This document shows positions 1-7,973 of a DNA stretch of 64,000 bases, in pieces. The stretch's first letter is position 1. Every line of letters begins with the position of its first letter. This DNA is from Vibrio nitrifigilis (lineage in GTDB: Bacteria > Pseudomonadota > Gammaproteobacteria > Enterobacterales > Vibrionaceae), in NCBI RefSeq assembly GCF_015686695.1, contig NZ_JADPMR010000004.1, positions 1,116,001 to 1,180,000 of the forward strand, in the 5' to 3' direction. The notes beneath the pieces were generated by a model. That model was given only the letters and a program-made list of their open reading frames with translations. It did no database searches and was not told the DNA's origin. The position numbers and the translations under genes are program-made.

Positions 1-288
1 ATGATCATGCAACTCAAGGATTTCCCGATCAGAAGTGTCTAACGGTATTTGTGCGACACCAACATAGTTAGGACCAAGTGCCTTCAGCACATGAATCAAA
101 TAGGTTTGATCAAAACCTTGGAACGATCCTGACACCACTGCCCCACCGCTCAAAGGATAAGGCTTCATCGCATTCAAATACTCATTCACAGAAAACGTGG
201 GAGGCAAATATCCTTGGTTTTCAACCAAAGGGAAACCCGGCTCTATGATATGTAAGTGGCTGTCAAATAAAGAATCAAAAGCTCTCAT
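1..288 (-). CDS. Amidohydrolase-family metal-dependent hydrolase (3' part lies outside the window)
   Basis: The first 96 codons read on the minus strand. The protein opens MRAFDSLFDSHLHI, and the DSHLHI motif is the first metal-binding strand of TIM-barrel amidohydrolases (COG3618 / amidohydrolase-2 type). A good ribosome site, AAAGGAGTG, lies just before the ATG at 288, so the start is secure. The rest runs off the left edge, so the remaining metal ligands and the substrate cannot be judged. It diverges from the acyltransferase gene at 542. Family fairly sure, function unknown. Confidence 0.75.
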   Translation of the reverse strand, partial: MRAFDSLFDSHLHIIEPGFPLVENQGYLPPTFSVNEYLNAMKPYPLSGGAVVSGSFQGFDQTYLIHVLKALGPNYVGVAQIPLDTSDREILELHDH

Positions 289-541
289 TCACACTCCTTT
301 TCTTCAAAACATACCATCTTTGTTTAGCCTCGTAACGCTTTTAATGTTGTTGATAAAATGGTTAACCACTTACCCATTGATACTCATCAAAACTCTTATA
401 ACTAAAAGAGATAATAATCCGTTTACTATACCCAGATCATACATACGTAAACGTTGCCTCTATAAACATCAAAAATAACGACATAAAACTGGCTTCATTA
501 CATAGCTATGATTGGGCGTGTTATTCCTAAGGAGGTTTAAT

Positions 542-2341
542 TTGAACAGCAGTCACGAACGTGTTAATGATCCTATCTTTCCCGAACAGCCCTTACCCGA
601 CCTGCAGAGTACCTGCCATAAACTCATAGAGTGGGCCACTCCCTTACTTACCGCTGAAGAATGCCAAGTCTCAATGAAAACTGCTTGCGATTTTGCCGCC
701 CCTAATGGTGACGGCGTCAAACTACAGCAGGCATTAATCGAACAAAGCCGAGCTTTGGGTTACTCAAACTGGAGTAAACAAGCATGGAAAGACCATTATC
801 TACGACACCGCGACTCATTAGTCATTAACAGTAATGTGTTTTATGCCCTTAAATCCAAAACATCTTCGGACCAATTAACGCCATTGCATACGGCGACGCA
901 AATTGCGTTTAATACAGCTAAATTCATGCTATCGATTCGGCGCAGCGAGTTACCCCAAGAATACCAAGGAAAAAATCCCCTTTGCATGGAGCAATACCAA
1001 TATCTTTTCGGTGCAACTCGAATACCACAATATCACTGCGATAAAATATCCATCACCGTCGACTCAAATCATATGGTCGTGTTGCATCACGACCATTACT
1101 TCATCGTGAACCTGTTTAATCCTGATGGCGATGTGCGATCCTATTTTGAGTTATATCACGACTTAGCGTCCATTTATTCATACACGGAAGATGGTGAAAA
1201 TATTGGTATATTAACCAGTGGTCAGCGTGATTTGTGGGCCAGAACTCGAGAAGAACTACTCACATTCCATGCCGAAAATGCCACTAACTTTCACAACATT
1301 GAGAGTGCGGCATTTGCATTATGTTTTGATTCACTCGCCCCGCAAACCGATAGGGAAAAAGCAGAAGCGCTGCTACATGGCGGCGGTCATAATCGACATT
1401 TCGACAAAGTTGTACAATTGATTGTATTTGCCAATGGCAGTAGTGGCATCAATTATGAACATACCCACATTGATGGCTCAATCATGTTGCGCTTTATCCG
1501 TCACTTGTATGACGGTTCAGCTTTGGGTTTAACAATGGCATCGAGTTTATCTACAGCTAAATCTAATTCTAACTCACAGATAACGCCCTTAAAATGGTCG
1601 TTAAGTCCAGCATTACGCGTTGATATCAACAAAGCCTATCAAGCATTTGCATTACATCATTCAACCTATACCACACAAGTAATGCGCTTTAATTACTTTG
1701 GTAAAGAGAAAATAAAATCGCTGAACATTAGCCCAGATGCCTTTCTCCAAATCGCCCTGCAGGTAGCGGAATATAAGACAACACACACTCAATACAGTGC
1801 TTATGAAGCGATCATGACTCGCCGGTTCTCTCAAGGACGCATTGATGTGTTATATACCGTCACTCCGGAAACACAGCAGTTTATTCAACTGTTCATGCAT
1901 AAAACACGTAGTAAAGCCTGTGTGGATGCGTTATATCTAGCCGCTAAAAAACACATTAGTCGAGCGAAGGAATGTCAACGAGGTCACGGCATTTATACCC
2001 ATTTAATGGCTCTAAAATACGCGAGCGAACAGCTGCAATCACGTCATGCTATCAACCAACACCCAGCTTTGTTTTCAACTCCTGCCTATAAAACACTTAT
2101 GCACACGGTAATTTGTACCAGTACAACCAGTGATTATGGTGTTGAACTTGCGGGTTACGGGCCTGTCGTTGAAGACGGATACGGATTACGTTATTTCAAA
2201 CACGCAGATCAATTGGTGTTTATTTCAACCTGTCATTATAAAACAGCTAATCAAATGCGCCGCTATCTGAACCATCTAGAGAAAACTCTAAATGATATGC
2301 TTGAAATGCTGGAAACGTTCTACCAAAAAGGAGTTGCCTAA
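542..2341 (+). CDS. Carnitine/choline O-acyltransferase family protein
   Basis: About 599 residues, the usual size for this family, which moves acyl groups between CoA and carnitine or choline. Seen: an N-terminal EQPLPDL...PLLTAEE block typical of the family; the catalytic histidine in EHTHIDGSIM (about residue 307); and a C-terminal block with GPVVEDGYGLRYF near residue 560, like the substrate-binding tail of eukaryotic enzymes. No signal peptide or membrane segment, so cytoplasmic. The start chosen is the TTG at 542, because a near-perfect TAAGGAGGT ends five bases before it; an in-frame TTG at 512 has no such site. A strong terminator follows. The family is common in eukaryotes and scarce in bacteria. 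The acyl acceptor cannot be told from sequence. Confidence 0.85.
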   Translation: MNSSHERVNDPIFPEQPLPDLQSTCHKLIEWATPLLTAEECQVSMKTACDFAAPNGDGVKLQQALIEQSRALGYSNWSKQAWKDHYLRHRDSLVINSNVFYALKSKTSSDQLTPLHTATQIAFNTAKFMLSIRRSELPQEYQGKNPLCMEQYQYLFGATRIPQYHCDKISITVDSNHMVVLHHDHYFIVNLFNPDGDVRSYFELYHDLASIYSYTEDGENIGILTSGQRDLWARTREELLTFHAENATNFHNIESAAFALCFDSLAPQTDREKAEALLHGGGHNRHFDKVVQLIVFANGSSGINYEHTHIDGSIMLRFIRHLYDGSALGLTMASSLSTAKSNSNSQITPLKWSLSPALRVDINKAYQAFALHHSTYTTQVMRFNYFGKEKIKSLNISPDAFLQIALQVAEYKTTHTQYSAYEAIMTRRFSQGRIDVLYTVTPETQQFIQLFMHKTRSKACVDALYLAAKKHISRAKECQRGHGIYTHLMALKYASEQLQSRHAINQHPALFSTPAYKTLMHTVICTSTTSDYGVELAGYGPVVEDGYGLRYFKHADQLVFISTCHYKTANQMRRYLNHLEKTLNDMLEMLETFYQKGVA

Positions 2342-2370
2342 GAGGGGGATTTCACTCCCTTAAAAACGAA

Positions 2371-2393
2371 GAACGAGGCTAAAGGCCTCGTTC
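2371..2393. terminator. Intrinsic terminator between convergent genes
   Basis: Perfect 9-bp stem GAACGAGGC / GCCTCGTTC with a 5-base loop, 30 bp after the acyltransferase stop and 24 bp before the stop of the convergent DJ-1 gene. The flanks are A-rich on the left and mixed on the right, so it can serve both genes. Confidence 0.8.
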
Positions 2394-2416
2394 TCATCTT
2401 TGCTGAAACTCAATTT

Positions 2417-2974
2417 TTAAAACAGAGCAACAAACTGTTTTAGCATTTCTGAGTGAGCAGGCCATGCAGGCGCAGTGACTAATTGACCATCAGTCACTGC
2501 TGAATCGACAGCAATATCAGCATAAGTTGCACCAGCAAGCTCAACTTCAGGCTTACATGCAGGGTATGCAGAAACGTTTTTGCCTTCAATAACACCAGCA
2601 GCAGTCAAAATCTGTGCGCCATGACAGATAGCCGCAACAGGTTTATTAGTGGTGAAGAAGTGTTTTACGTAGTCTAGTACGCGAGCATCAAGACGAAGAT
2701 ATTCAGGCGCACGTCCACCTGGTAGATACAACGCATCGTAATCTTGCAAATTTACGTTATCAAAAGTCGCATTTAGCGCGAAATTGTGTCCGCGTTTTTC
2801 AGAGTAAGTTTGGTCACCTTCAAAGTCATGAATCGATGTTGGGATAGTGTCACCAGCTTTTTTATTTGGGCAAACTGCATCTACCTGATGCCCCATCGCA
2901 ATAAGTGCTTGGAATGGAACCATGTTTTCGTAATCTTCGACAAAATCACCTGTGATCATTAATACTTTAGCCAC
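2417..2974 (-). CDS. DJ-1/PfpI family protein (glyoxalase/deglycase/protease-like)
   Basis: 185 residues, one DJ-1/PfpI domain. Seen: the N-terminal acidic residue in GDFVEDYE (E13), LYLPGGRAPEYL, and the nucleophile elbow AAICHGAQIL with C117-H118, the Cys-His signature of the family. Relatives act as glyoxalase III-type enzymes, deglycases or stress chaperones; which applies here cannot be read. Start is GTG at 2974 with AAAGGAG seven bases upstream. It diverges from an HxlR regulator at 3482, so the pair may form an electrophile- or carbonyl-stress module. A second, longer DJ-1 relative lies at 9467. Confidence 0.85.
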   Translation of the reverse strand: MAKVLMITGDFVEDYENMVPFQALIAMGHQVDAVCPNKKAGDTIPTSIHDFEGDQTYSEKRGHNFALNATFDNVNLQDYDALYLPGGRAPEYLRLDARVLDYVKHFFTTNKPVAAICHGAQILTAAGVIEGKNVSAYPACKPEVELAGATYADIAVDSAVTDGQLVTAPAWPAHSEMLKQFVALF

Positions 2975-3481
2975 TGAGTTTCTCCTTTCTACAATTCACT
3001 TCTTACTACACTAGGTAGCGGATTGATATCTTGATATTAGCCATCGCAGAGTATGCCTCTGCTTTCTTAGTTGACCACCATAATTCAGGTAAAGAAGCTA
3101 CAGGCCTCTTATCCGAGCAATCATATATTTGGAACAGAGATCACTTAAGTTATTGATAGGCAAACTATTGTATAGATAGGAACATAAGCAACAAAAAGGC
3201 GTCAAGGCGTTAGCCAATAATAATGTCAGTATCGATTAGCAATTGACACAAGATCACATTCTCAGGAATCTCGATGAAACAAAGCGCAACATATGAATTC
3301 AATTTTATAACATATCGCTTGTGTTCAGATGGGTCATGTCTAACGTTGAACTTAAGCACAATAAGCTCACAGCTCGTCAATCTTCAGTTGTGTTAACCGT
3401 ATAACGTATCAGTACTGCCTATTGAGGATCTTTCAGTATATAATGCTTCCCTCTGTGAAGATGGATTTAGGATGAATTGTC
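2975..3481. other. Divergent promoter region between the DJ-1 gene and hxlR-type gene
   Basis: About 500 bp without a credible gene. A TATAAT hexamer at 3439-3444, about 40 bp before the regulator start, is a possible -10 element, but I see no good -35 partner. No convincing palindrome for the regulator was found. Confidence 0.4.
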
Positions 3482-3898
3482 ATGTCTCCCAAAATAGCCT
3501 CGAACCAGCGACCTCGTTCGTTATACGAGCAGGTAAAAAAAGGTAATGTATTAGAGAAAGCATGCCCATCACGAGAAGTATTGCGTGATGTCACTAATCG
3601 ATGGGGTGTGCTGGCAATACTCGCTTTAACCGAAGAAACACTGCGCTTTAGTGAATTACGACGCAAAATCAGTGGTATCAGCGAAAAAATGCTATCACAA
3701 ACATTGCAATCACTTGAAGCCGATGGATTCGTTAATCGTATTGCCTATCCCGTTGTACCTCCTCATGTTGAATATTCTTTGACGCCAATGGGCGAAGAGG
3801 TTTCTTCACGAATTCGGGATTTAACAGGTTGGATTGAAGACAACCTATCCACCATAATGTTGCATCGTGCAGAATACTCACAAAATATCGCAAAATAG
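3482..3898 (+). CDS. HxlR-family winged-helix transcriptional regulator
   Basis: 138 residues with one HxlR winged helix: RWGVLAILALTEETLRFSEL, then SEKMLSQTLQSLEADGFVNR as the recognition helix, and the wing VPPHVEYSLTPMGEE. A cysteine in KACPSREVL sits just before the domain, where many family members carry a cysteine that senses electrophiles or oxidants. No C-terminal ligand domain. Divergent from the DJ-1/PfpI gene, its most likely target. ATG at 3482 with a weak AGGATG ribosome site. Family secure; the sensing role is inference. Confidence 0.85.
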   Translation: MSPKIASNQRPRSLYEQVKKGNVLEKACPSREVLRDVTNRWGVLAILALTEETLRFSELRRKISGISEKMLSQTLQSLEADGFVNRIAYPVVPPHVEYSLTPMGEEVSSRIRDLTGWIEDNLSTIMLHRAEYSQNIAK

Positions 3899-4371
3899 AA
3901 CCATGACACCCAATCATTATAATTATTGGGTGTATGTTGAAAAGGAATGAGTATTCCCTCCGTTATTCCACCGAGCAAGTCGTTGAGAACTGTTGAATCG
4001 ACACATTAAGTTCATTTGGGGATATATTGTATTCACATTAAAACATGTCATTCGTTTTAAAATATAAAAGATCGAATAATTCTGTTTTCCATTTCATAGT
4101 TATCAAATACTAAAAAACCATTATCTTTTATATATTCCACTAATTAAATCATAAACCTTAATAAATAAAACACCATTCCATATAAAATTTGTTTGTCTAT
4201 CAATATTACGTGATAAAGATCCATAATAAAAAATATTTCATATTGCACCATAGTAAATAGTATAAAAATAGTACATGTTATTATTGGAATTAATCAATCC
4301 AAACTCACGGCCAAATCATCTATTTCATTAGATAATTGGAATATTCACAATTTAAATATTGGAACAAACCC
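3899..4371. other. AT-rich intergenic region with a hairpin
   Basis: Just after the HxlR stop lies an inverted repeat CACCCAAT / ATTGGGTG (3907-3932, 10-base loop), a possible terminator without a U-run. The following 400 bp are strongly AT-rich and hold no gene that I can support; they carry the pectate lyase promoter. Confidence 0.5.
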
Positions 4372-5685
4372 ATGAAAATAAAAGTTATTTCACTTTTATG
4401 TCTATTAGCATGTTCATCCGCTGTTTATGCCCAAGACTTTTATATTTCTCCATCGGGTTCAGACAGTAACTCTGGCACGTTATCTTCCCCGTTGAAAACG
4501 ATTATGGCAGCTCAAGATGCCGCTTCTTCAGGAGATACGGTTTATATTCGAGGAGGTACCTATTATTTGGATGACTCAAACATCACCCAATATCAAAGCG
4601 TACGCGCGATTGTAAACAATATAACTAAAGATAATATTACCTATATTAATTATGGCGACGAACATCCTATTTTTGACTTTTCTAATGTCACACCTGATGG
4701 ATATAGAAATACAGCTTTTATGGTAAGAGCAGATAACTGTGTATTTAAAGGTTTCGATGTCGTCGGTGTGCAAATAACCATAGATGATGAACATACTCAA
4801 TCAGAAGCATTCATGGTTAATCACGGTAACAGCAACCGCTTTGAAAACTTAGCCATTCATGATGGCATGGCTATCGGCTGGTATTTAGTCGCCGGCAGTG
4901 ACAACTATGTGTATAACGTCGATGCTTACAATAATATCGGATTGAATAGTTATTCTTACGGCAATATCGATGGTTTCGGTGTCCATCCCCGTTCGTCTTC
5001 TGGCACAGGTAATGTAATTGATAGCTGCCGAGCATGGTTTAATAGTGATGACGGTTTTGACTTAATCAATGCATACGCAGCTGTAACTATTAAAAATAGC
5101 TGGGCATTTTATAACGGCTATGACGAGGATATGAATGCTCTTGGCGATGGTAACGGGTTTAAAGCAGGAGGCTATGGTAGTGATGGGAGCACACCACCCA
5201 GTGTGATTCCTCGACACACCATATTGAATAACCTGGCGGTACATAATCGTTCTGCAGGTTTTTATGCTAACCATCATATCGGCGGGCAAAATTGGATCAA
5301 CAACACCGCTATTTATAATCAAAGTGCCAACTACAATATGCTTTCCACTGAAGACGACAATGATACTGATGTCGATGGTTACGGGCACTATATGCGTAAC
5401 AACTTAGGTTATGGTGGCTACAATGAAGTGATCAACCTTGGTGATGAGACAGAAAACGATCTGGCTTATAACTACTTTGATCTTGATGTCACCGTGACTT
5501 CGAAGGATTTCGTCCGTTTGAAGGAATCAGAGCTCATGTATGACCGCCAATCTGATGGTTCTCTCCCCGTGATCAAAACAGCTCGATTGAAAGAAGGCAG
5601 TGACCTAATTGATGCAGGAGTCTACGTTGGTTATGACTACAACGGCGCGGCCCCTGATTTAGGTGCATTTGAAACCGATTATTAA
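4372..5685 (+). CDS. Secreted pectate lyase-like right-handed beta-helix protein (PL9 type)
   Basis: 437 residues from the ATG at 4372, which directly precedes a clean signal peptide (MKIKVISLLCLLACSSAVYA, cut before QDF); an upstream in-frame extension would bury it. The body is a DUF1565/PL9-like beta helix: FYISPSGSDSNSGT..PLKTI at the start, many N-rich coils, NSDDGFDLI around 240 (acidic calcium-binding cluster) and GNGFKAGGYG around 275, whose lysine matches the catalytic base of Pel9A-type lyases. It should cleave polygalacturonate by beta-elimination outside the cytoplasm. No other pectin genes lie nearby. The long AT-rich leader sets it apart from its neighbours. Confidence 0.8.
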   Translation: MKIKVISLLCLLACSSAVYAQDFYISPSGSDSNSGTLSSPLKTIMAAQDAASSGDTVYIRGGTYYLDDSNITQYQSVRAIVNNITKDNITYINYGDEHPIFDFSNVTPDGYRNTAFMVRADNCVFKGFDVVGVQITIDDEHTQSEAFMVNHGNSNRFENLAIHDGMAIGWYLVAGSDNYVYNVDAYNNIGLNSYSYGNIDGFGVHPRSSSGTGNVIDSCRAWFNSDDGFDLINAYAAVTIKNSWAFYNGYDEDMNALGDGNGFKAGGYGSDGSTPPSVIPRHTILNNLAVHNRSAGFYANHHIGGQNWINNTAIYNQSANYNMLSTEDDNDTDVDGYGHYMRNNLGYGGYNEVINLGDETENDLAYNYFDLDVTVTSKDFVRLKESELMYDRQSDGSLPVIKTARLKEGSDLIDAGVYVGYDYNGAAPDLGAFETDY

Positions 5686-5720
5686 ATCTTTTAGACACGC
5701 TATGTGTTCATAGTAAGACA

Positions 5721-5755
5721 AAAATGCAGGCGCCCTCTCCTGCATTTTCGTTTTT
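5721..5755. terminator. Intrinsic terminator after the pectate lyase
   Basis: Perfect 10-bp stem AAAATGCAGG / CCTGCATTTT with an 8-base loop followed by CGTTTTT. It can also stop transcripts from the minus-strand gene at 6021, but a 266-bp repeat lies between that gene and this hairpin. Confidence 0.85.
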
Positions 5756-5767
5756 GGAAAGGCTATT

Positions 5768-6033
5768 TATACCCAAGTATCCTCAAGATGTTGTTTCAGC
5801 GAGAATGTATTCGCTCTTTGGCAAGGCACTGATTTGAATACATAGTGATTCTACGTCGAAAATCAGTAACGCAGCCTAGGAGCGAATACAACTCGCCCTT
5901 CGGGAGCTCATCAACAAGCCAATTTCTTCGCCCAATCACGTTGAAAGGGAATGACCATTCCTGCCGTGATTGAGCTTGACCTAGGCTCGTTGATGAAGCT
6001 CTGAATCCTGCATCTCGAGGTTATTTGGGTATA
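5768..6033 (+). repeat. MITE-like 266-bp repeat, copy 1
   Basis: Starts TATACCCAAG and ends TTGGGTATA, with imperfect terminal inverted repeats of about 26 bp. Inner landmarks shared with the other copies: TTTCAGCGAGAATG, CTACGT, AGGAGCGAATACAACTCG, GGGAATGACCATTCC, GCTTGACCTAGGCTCG and GAATCCTGCATCT. It has no coding capacity. The last 13 bp overlap the 3' end of the gene at 6021-6806. Taken as the plus orientation. Confidence 0.85.
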
Positions 6034-6806
6034 GCAAGATGATTATTCTGCATCATTTGCTGATCAATACCTTGTAAACGCATGTCATCCATCAAAAAGT
6101 TAACCGTGTTCAGTAATCTCTGTTCACCTTTACCAATCAAATACGTAAATTGGCTTTTGGTAAACGGATTGTTTTTCCTAACCACACCAAATTTCGGATT
6201 GGTTGTTTGATAATAGAGAGCTTCAGGCGTTTCAGTAACCATCAAATCCACTTTCCCAGCCAATACGGCTTTAGGCACAGCAAGATTATCTTCAAACTTA
6301 ACTAACGTGGCTTTATTTAGATACTGGTCAGCAAATTTTTCGTTAGTACCACCAATATTAACGCCGACTCGAACTTTTGGATTATTCACTTTAGCTAACG
6401 TGTTATATAAGTGCGCTTGGCCCCGTTGAACCAAAAACAATTTACCAAAGGTCATGTAACCTTGAGTTTGTTCTGCTGCGAGTTGACGATCAATACGGCG
6501 CGTAATGCCTCCCATCGCGATATCAAACTTGCCCTGCTGCAAATCGGGGATCAATCCCTTCCATGTGGTTTTTACAAAACGAATATCCACATTCAGCTGC
6601 TTAGCCATATATTTTGCGACATCGATATCATAGCCTGAGTAATTCTTACCATCGTAGTAAGAAAATGGCTTATAGTCGCCAGTTGTACCCACTAGCAAAT
6701 AACCACGCTGCTGGATATCATCCAAACGATCAGCATGTGCAAACACCGACAATGTCACTGCGAGTATCATTACCCCTAATTTAGCGATTTTTGTTAACCA
6801 TCCCAT
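6021..6806 (-). CDS. Periplasmic solute-binding-fold protein, cyclohexadienyl dehydratase (PheC)-like
   Basis: 261 residues: signal peptide (cut after about AHA, residue 25), then a bacterial family-3 solute-binding fold. It carries blocks I recognise from Pseudomonas PheC: TGDYKPFSYYDG, FDIAMGGI and GGTNEKFAD, plus a glutamate near residue 195 (TETPEALY) where PheC has a catalytic glutamate. No ABC permease or ATPase gene is adjacent, which favours an enzyme (prephenate/arogenate dehydratase) over a transporter part, though an orphan binding protein remains possible. ATG at 6806 with AAAAGGAAC upstream; 64 bp after the LysR gene and probably co-transcribed. The residues IPK and the TAA stop come from the right end of the 266-bp repeat. 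Confidence 0.75.
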   Translation of the reverse strand: MGWLTKIAKLGVMILAVTLSVFAHADRLDDIQQRGYLLVGTTGDYKPFSYYDGKNYSGYDIDVAKYMAKQLNVDIRFVKTTWKGLIPDLQQGKFDIAMGGITRRIDRQLAAEQTQGYMTFGKLFLVQRGQAHLYNTLAKVNNPKVRVGVNIGGTNEKFADQYLNKATLVKFEDNLAVPKAVLAGKVDLMVTETPEALYYQTTNPKFGVVRKNNPFTKSQFTYLIGKGEQRLLNTVNFLMDDMRLQGIDQQMMQNNHLAIPK

Positions 6807-6870
6807 GGTGTGTTCCTTTTAATTATTGATTAAACCAATAATTACCATATCAAATTACTAAGTAATACTA

Positions 6871-7788
6871 TTATTTCACTGTATTAGCCTTGTCTGATTC
6901 GATTATAGGTTTCAAACTCCATAGCAAAGTTTGCCTTGCGTGAGCAATGCGAGGCTGACGTAATGCACTTGGTGCCCATGCCATATAATAGGTGAGCTGT
7001 GTATTACCAATTGGCGCTTCAATTCTCTCTAATTCACCACTATGCAGCAATTCACAACAAAGAAAATCCGGTAGTACTGTCCAGCCAAACCCTTGCAATA
7101 GTAATTGCCGTAATGCTCGTAAATCTTGACTGACCACAGAAGGTGCCGCTTGCTCAGGGCTCACTTTATTCTTGATAAGCCAAGTATCCATGACAGACAT
7201 CTCTAAGTTGTAGGTAAGCATTGGTTCATTCATAAGAGCCGTCGTAAATTCACTTGCCTGATTAATACGCTGTGCCACTTTAGGCGACGCCACCGCATAA
7301 ACAGGAACGGTCATCATGGTCTCACTGCGCAAACGCTTATCCGTTATCGGGTGAGCAGTAAAGCCTAAATCACAGTGGCCTTCCACCAGCATATTGTGGA
7401 TCAAATCCCCATCTCCAGCGTGCATACGCACTTTGATACCCGATTCAAGGAGAGTCAACAAATTGGGTGACACTACTTCCGCCAGAAAATCCGTATGGCC
7501 AATAACTTGCAATGCACCATCCATATTCATCGATCGTGCCCTAGCTTGTGATAGCGCCCTTTCAACAGCATCTAATTTGTCACCAATATCATTGGCTAAT
7601 TCGTCAGCAACTGTCGTCGGGGTCACCCCGCCCGTTTCTCGGGTAAATAGTCGCCGACCAACGGCCACTTCGAGTCCAGCAATATGCTGAGAGACCGCTG
7701 GCTGAGTGAGATTTAAGTTTCTCGCGGCAGCGCTAATTGACTTTTTCCGATACACTTCAACAAATGTTCTTAACCTAATCAGAGACAT
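6871..7788 (-). CDS. LysR-family transcriptional regulator
   Basis: 305 residues. Winged HTH at the N terminus (RTFVEVYRKKSISAAARNLN, TQPAVSQHIAGLE, RRLFTRE), then a periplasmic-binding-like effector domain (DLGFTAHPITDKRLRSE, GFGWTVLPDFL). It is followed by the PheC-like gene on the same strand and diverges from the aldehyde dehydrogenase at 7974; a perfect inverted repeat in the shared region (7912-7933) is the likely operator. Effector unknown; an aromatic compound is plausible given the neighbours. Confidence 0.9.
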   Translation of the reverse strand: MSLIRLRTFVEVYRKKSISAAARNLNLTQPAVSQHIAGLEVAVGRRLFTRETGGVTPTTVADELANDIGDKLDAVERALSQARARSMNMDGALQVIGHTDFLAEVVSPNLLTLLESGIKVRMHAGDGDLIHNMLVEGHCDLGFTAHPITDKRLRSETMMTVPVYAVASPKVAQRINQASEFTTALMNEPMLTYNLEMSVMDTWLIKNKVSPEQAAPSVVSQDLRALRQLLLQGFGWTVLPDFLCCELLHSGELERIEAPIGNTQLTYYMAWAPSALRQPRIAHARQTLLWSLKPIIESDKANTVK

Positions 7789-7911
7789 AGATAACCCATA
7801 AATAAATTTATACCCCTTCTAAAATAGCGTTGTTAGCCAAATTATGCCAGCTCCTTTAATCTACACCCCATCGACAGCGGCAACAGACTTACTCATAAAT
7901 AACCGCTGCAT

Positions 7912-7933
7912 AATGAGCACTGATTTGCTCATT
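7912..7933. promoter_or_regulatory. Perfect inverted repeat in the divergent LysR/aldehyde dehydrogenase promoter
   Basis: AATGAGCA-CTGATT-TGCTCATT, 8-bp arms with a 6-bp spacer, 41 bp before the dehydrogenase start. Its position between a LysR gene and its divergent neighbour suggests an operator. The spacing does not give the textbook T-N11-A, so the assignment is inference. Confidence 0.55.
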
Positions 7934-7973
7934 TCTAGAATTAAGACAGTCAGCCTTTAATTGGAGGAATCAC

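Noticed and set aside
197..478. 93-codon plus-strand frame opposite the amidohydrolase start
   Set aside because: It overlaps the real minus-strand gene, has no ribosome site, and its composition is not protein-like.
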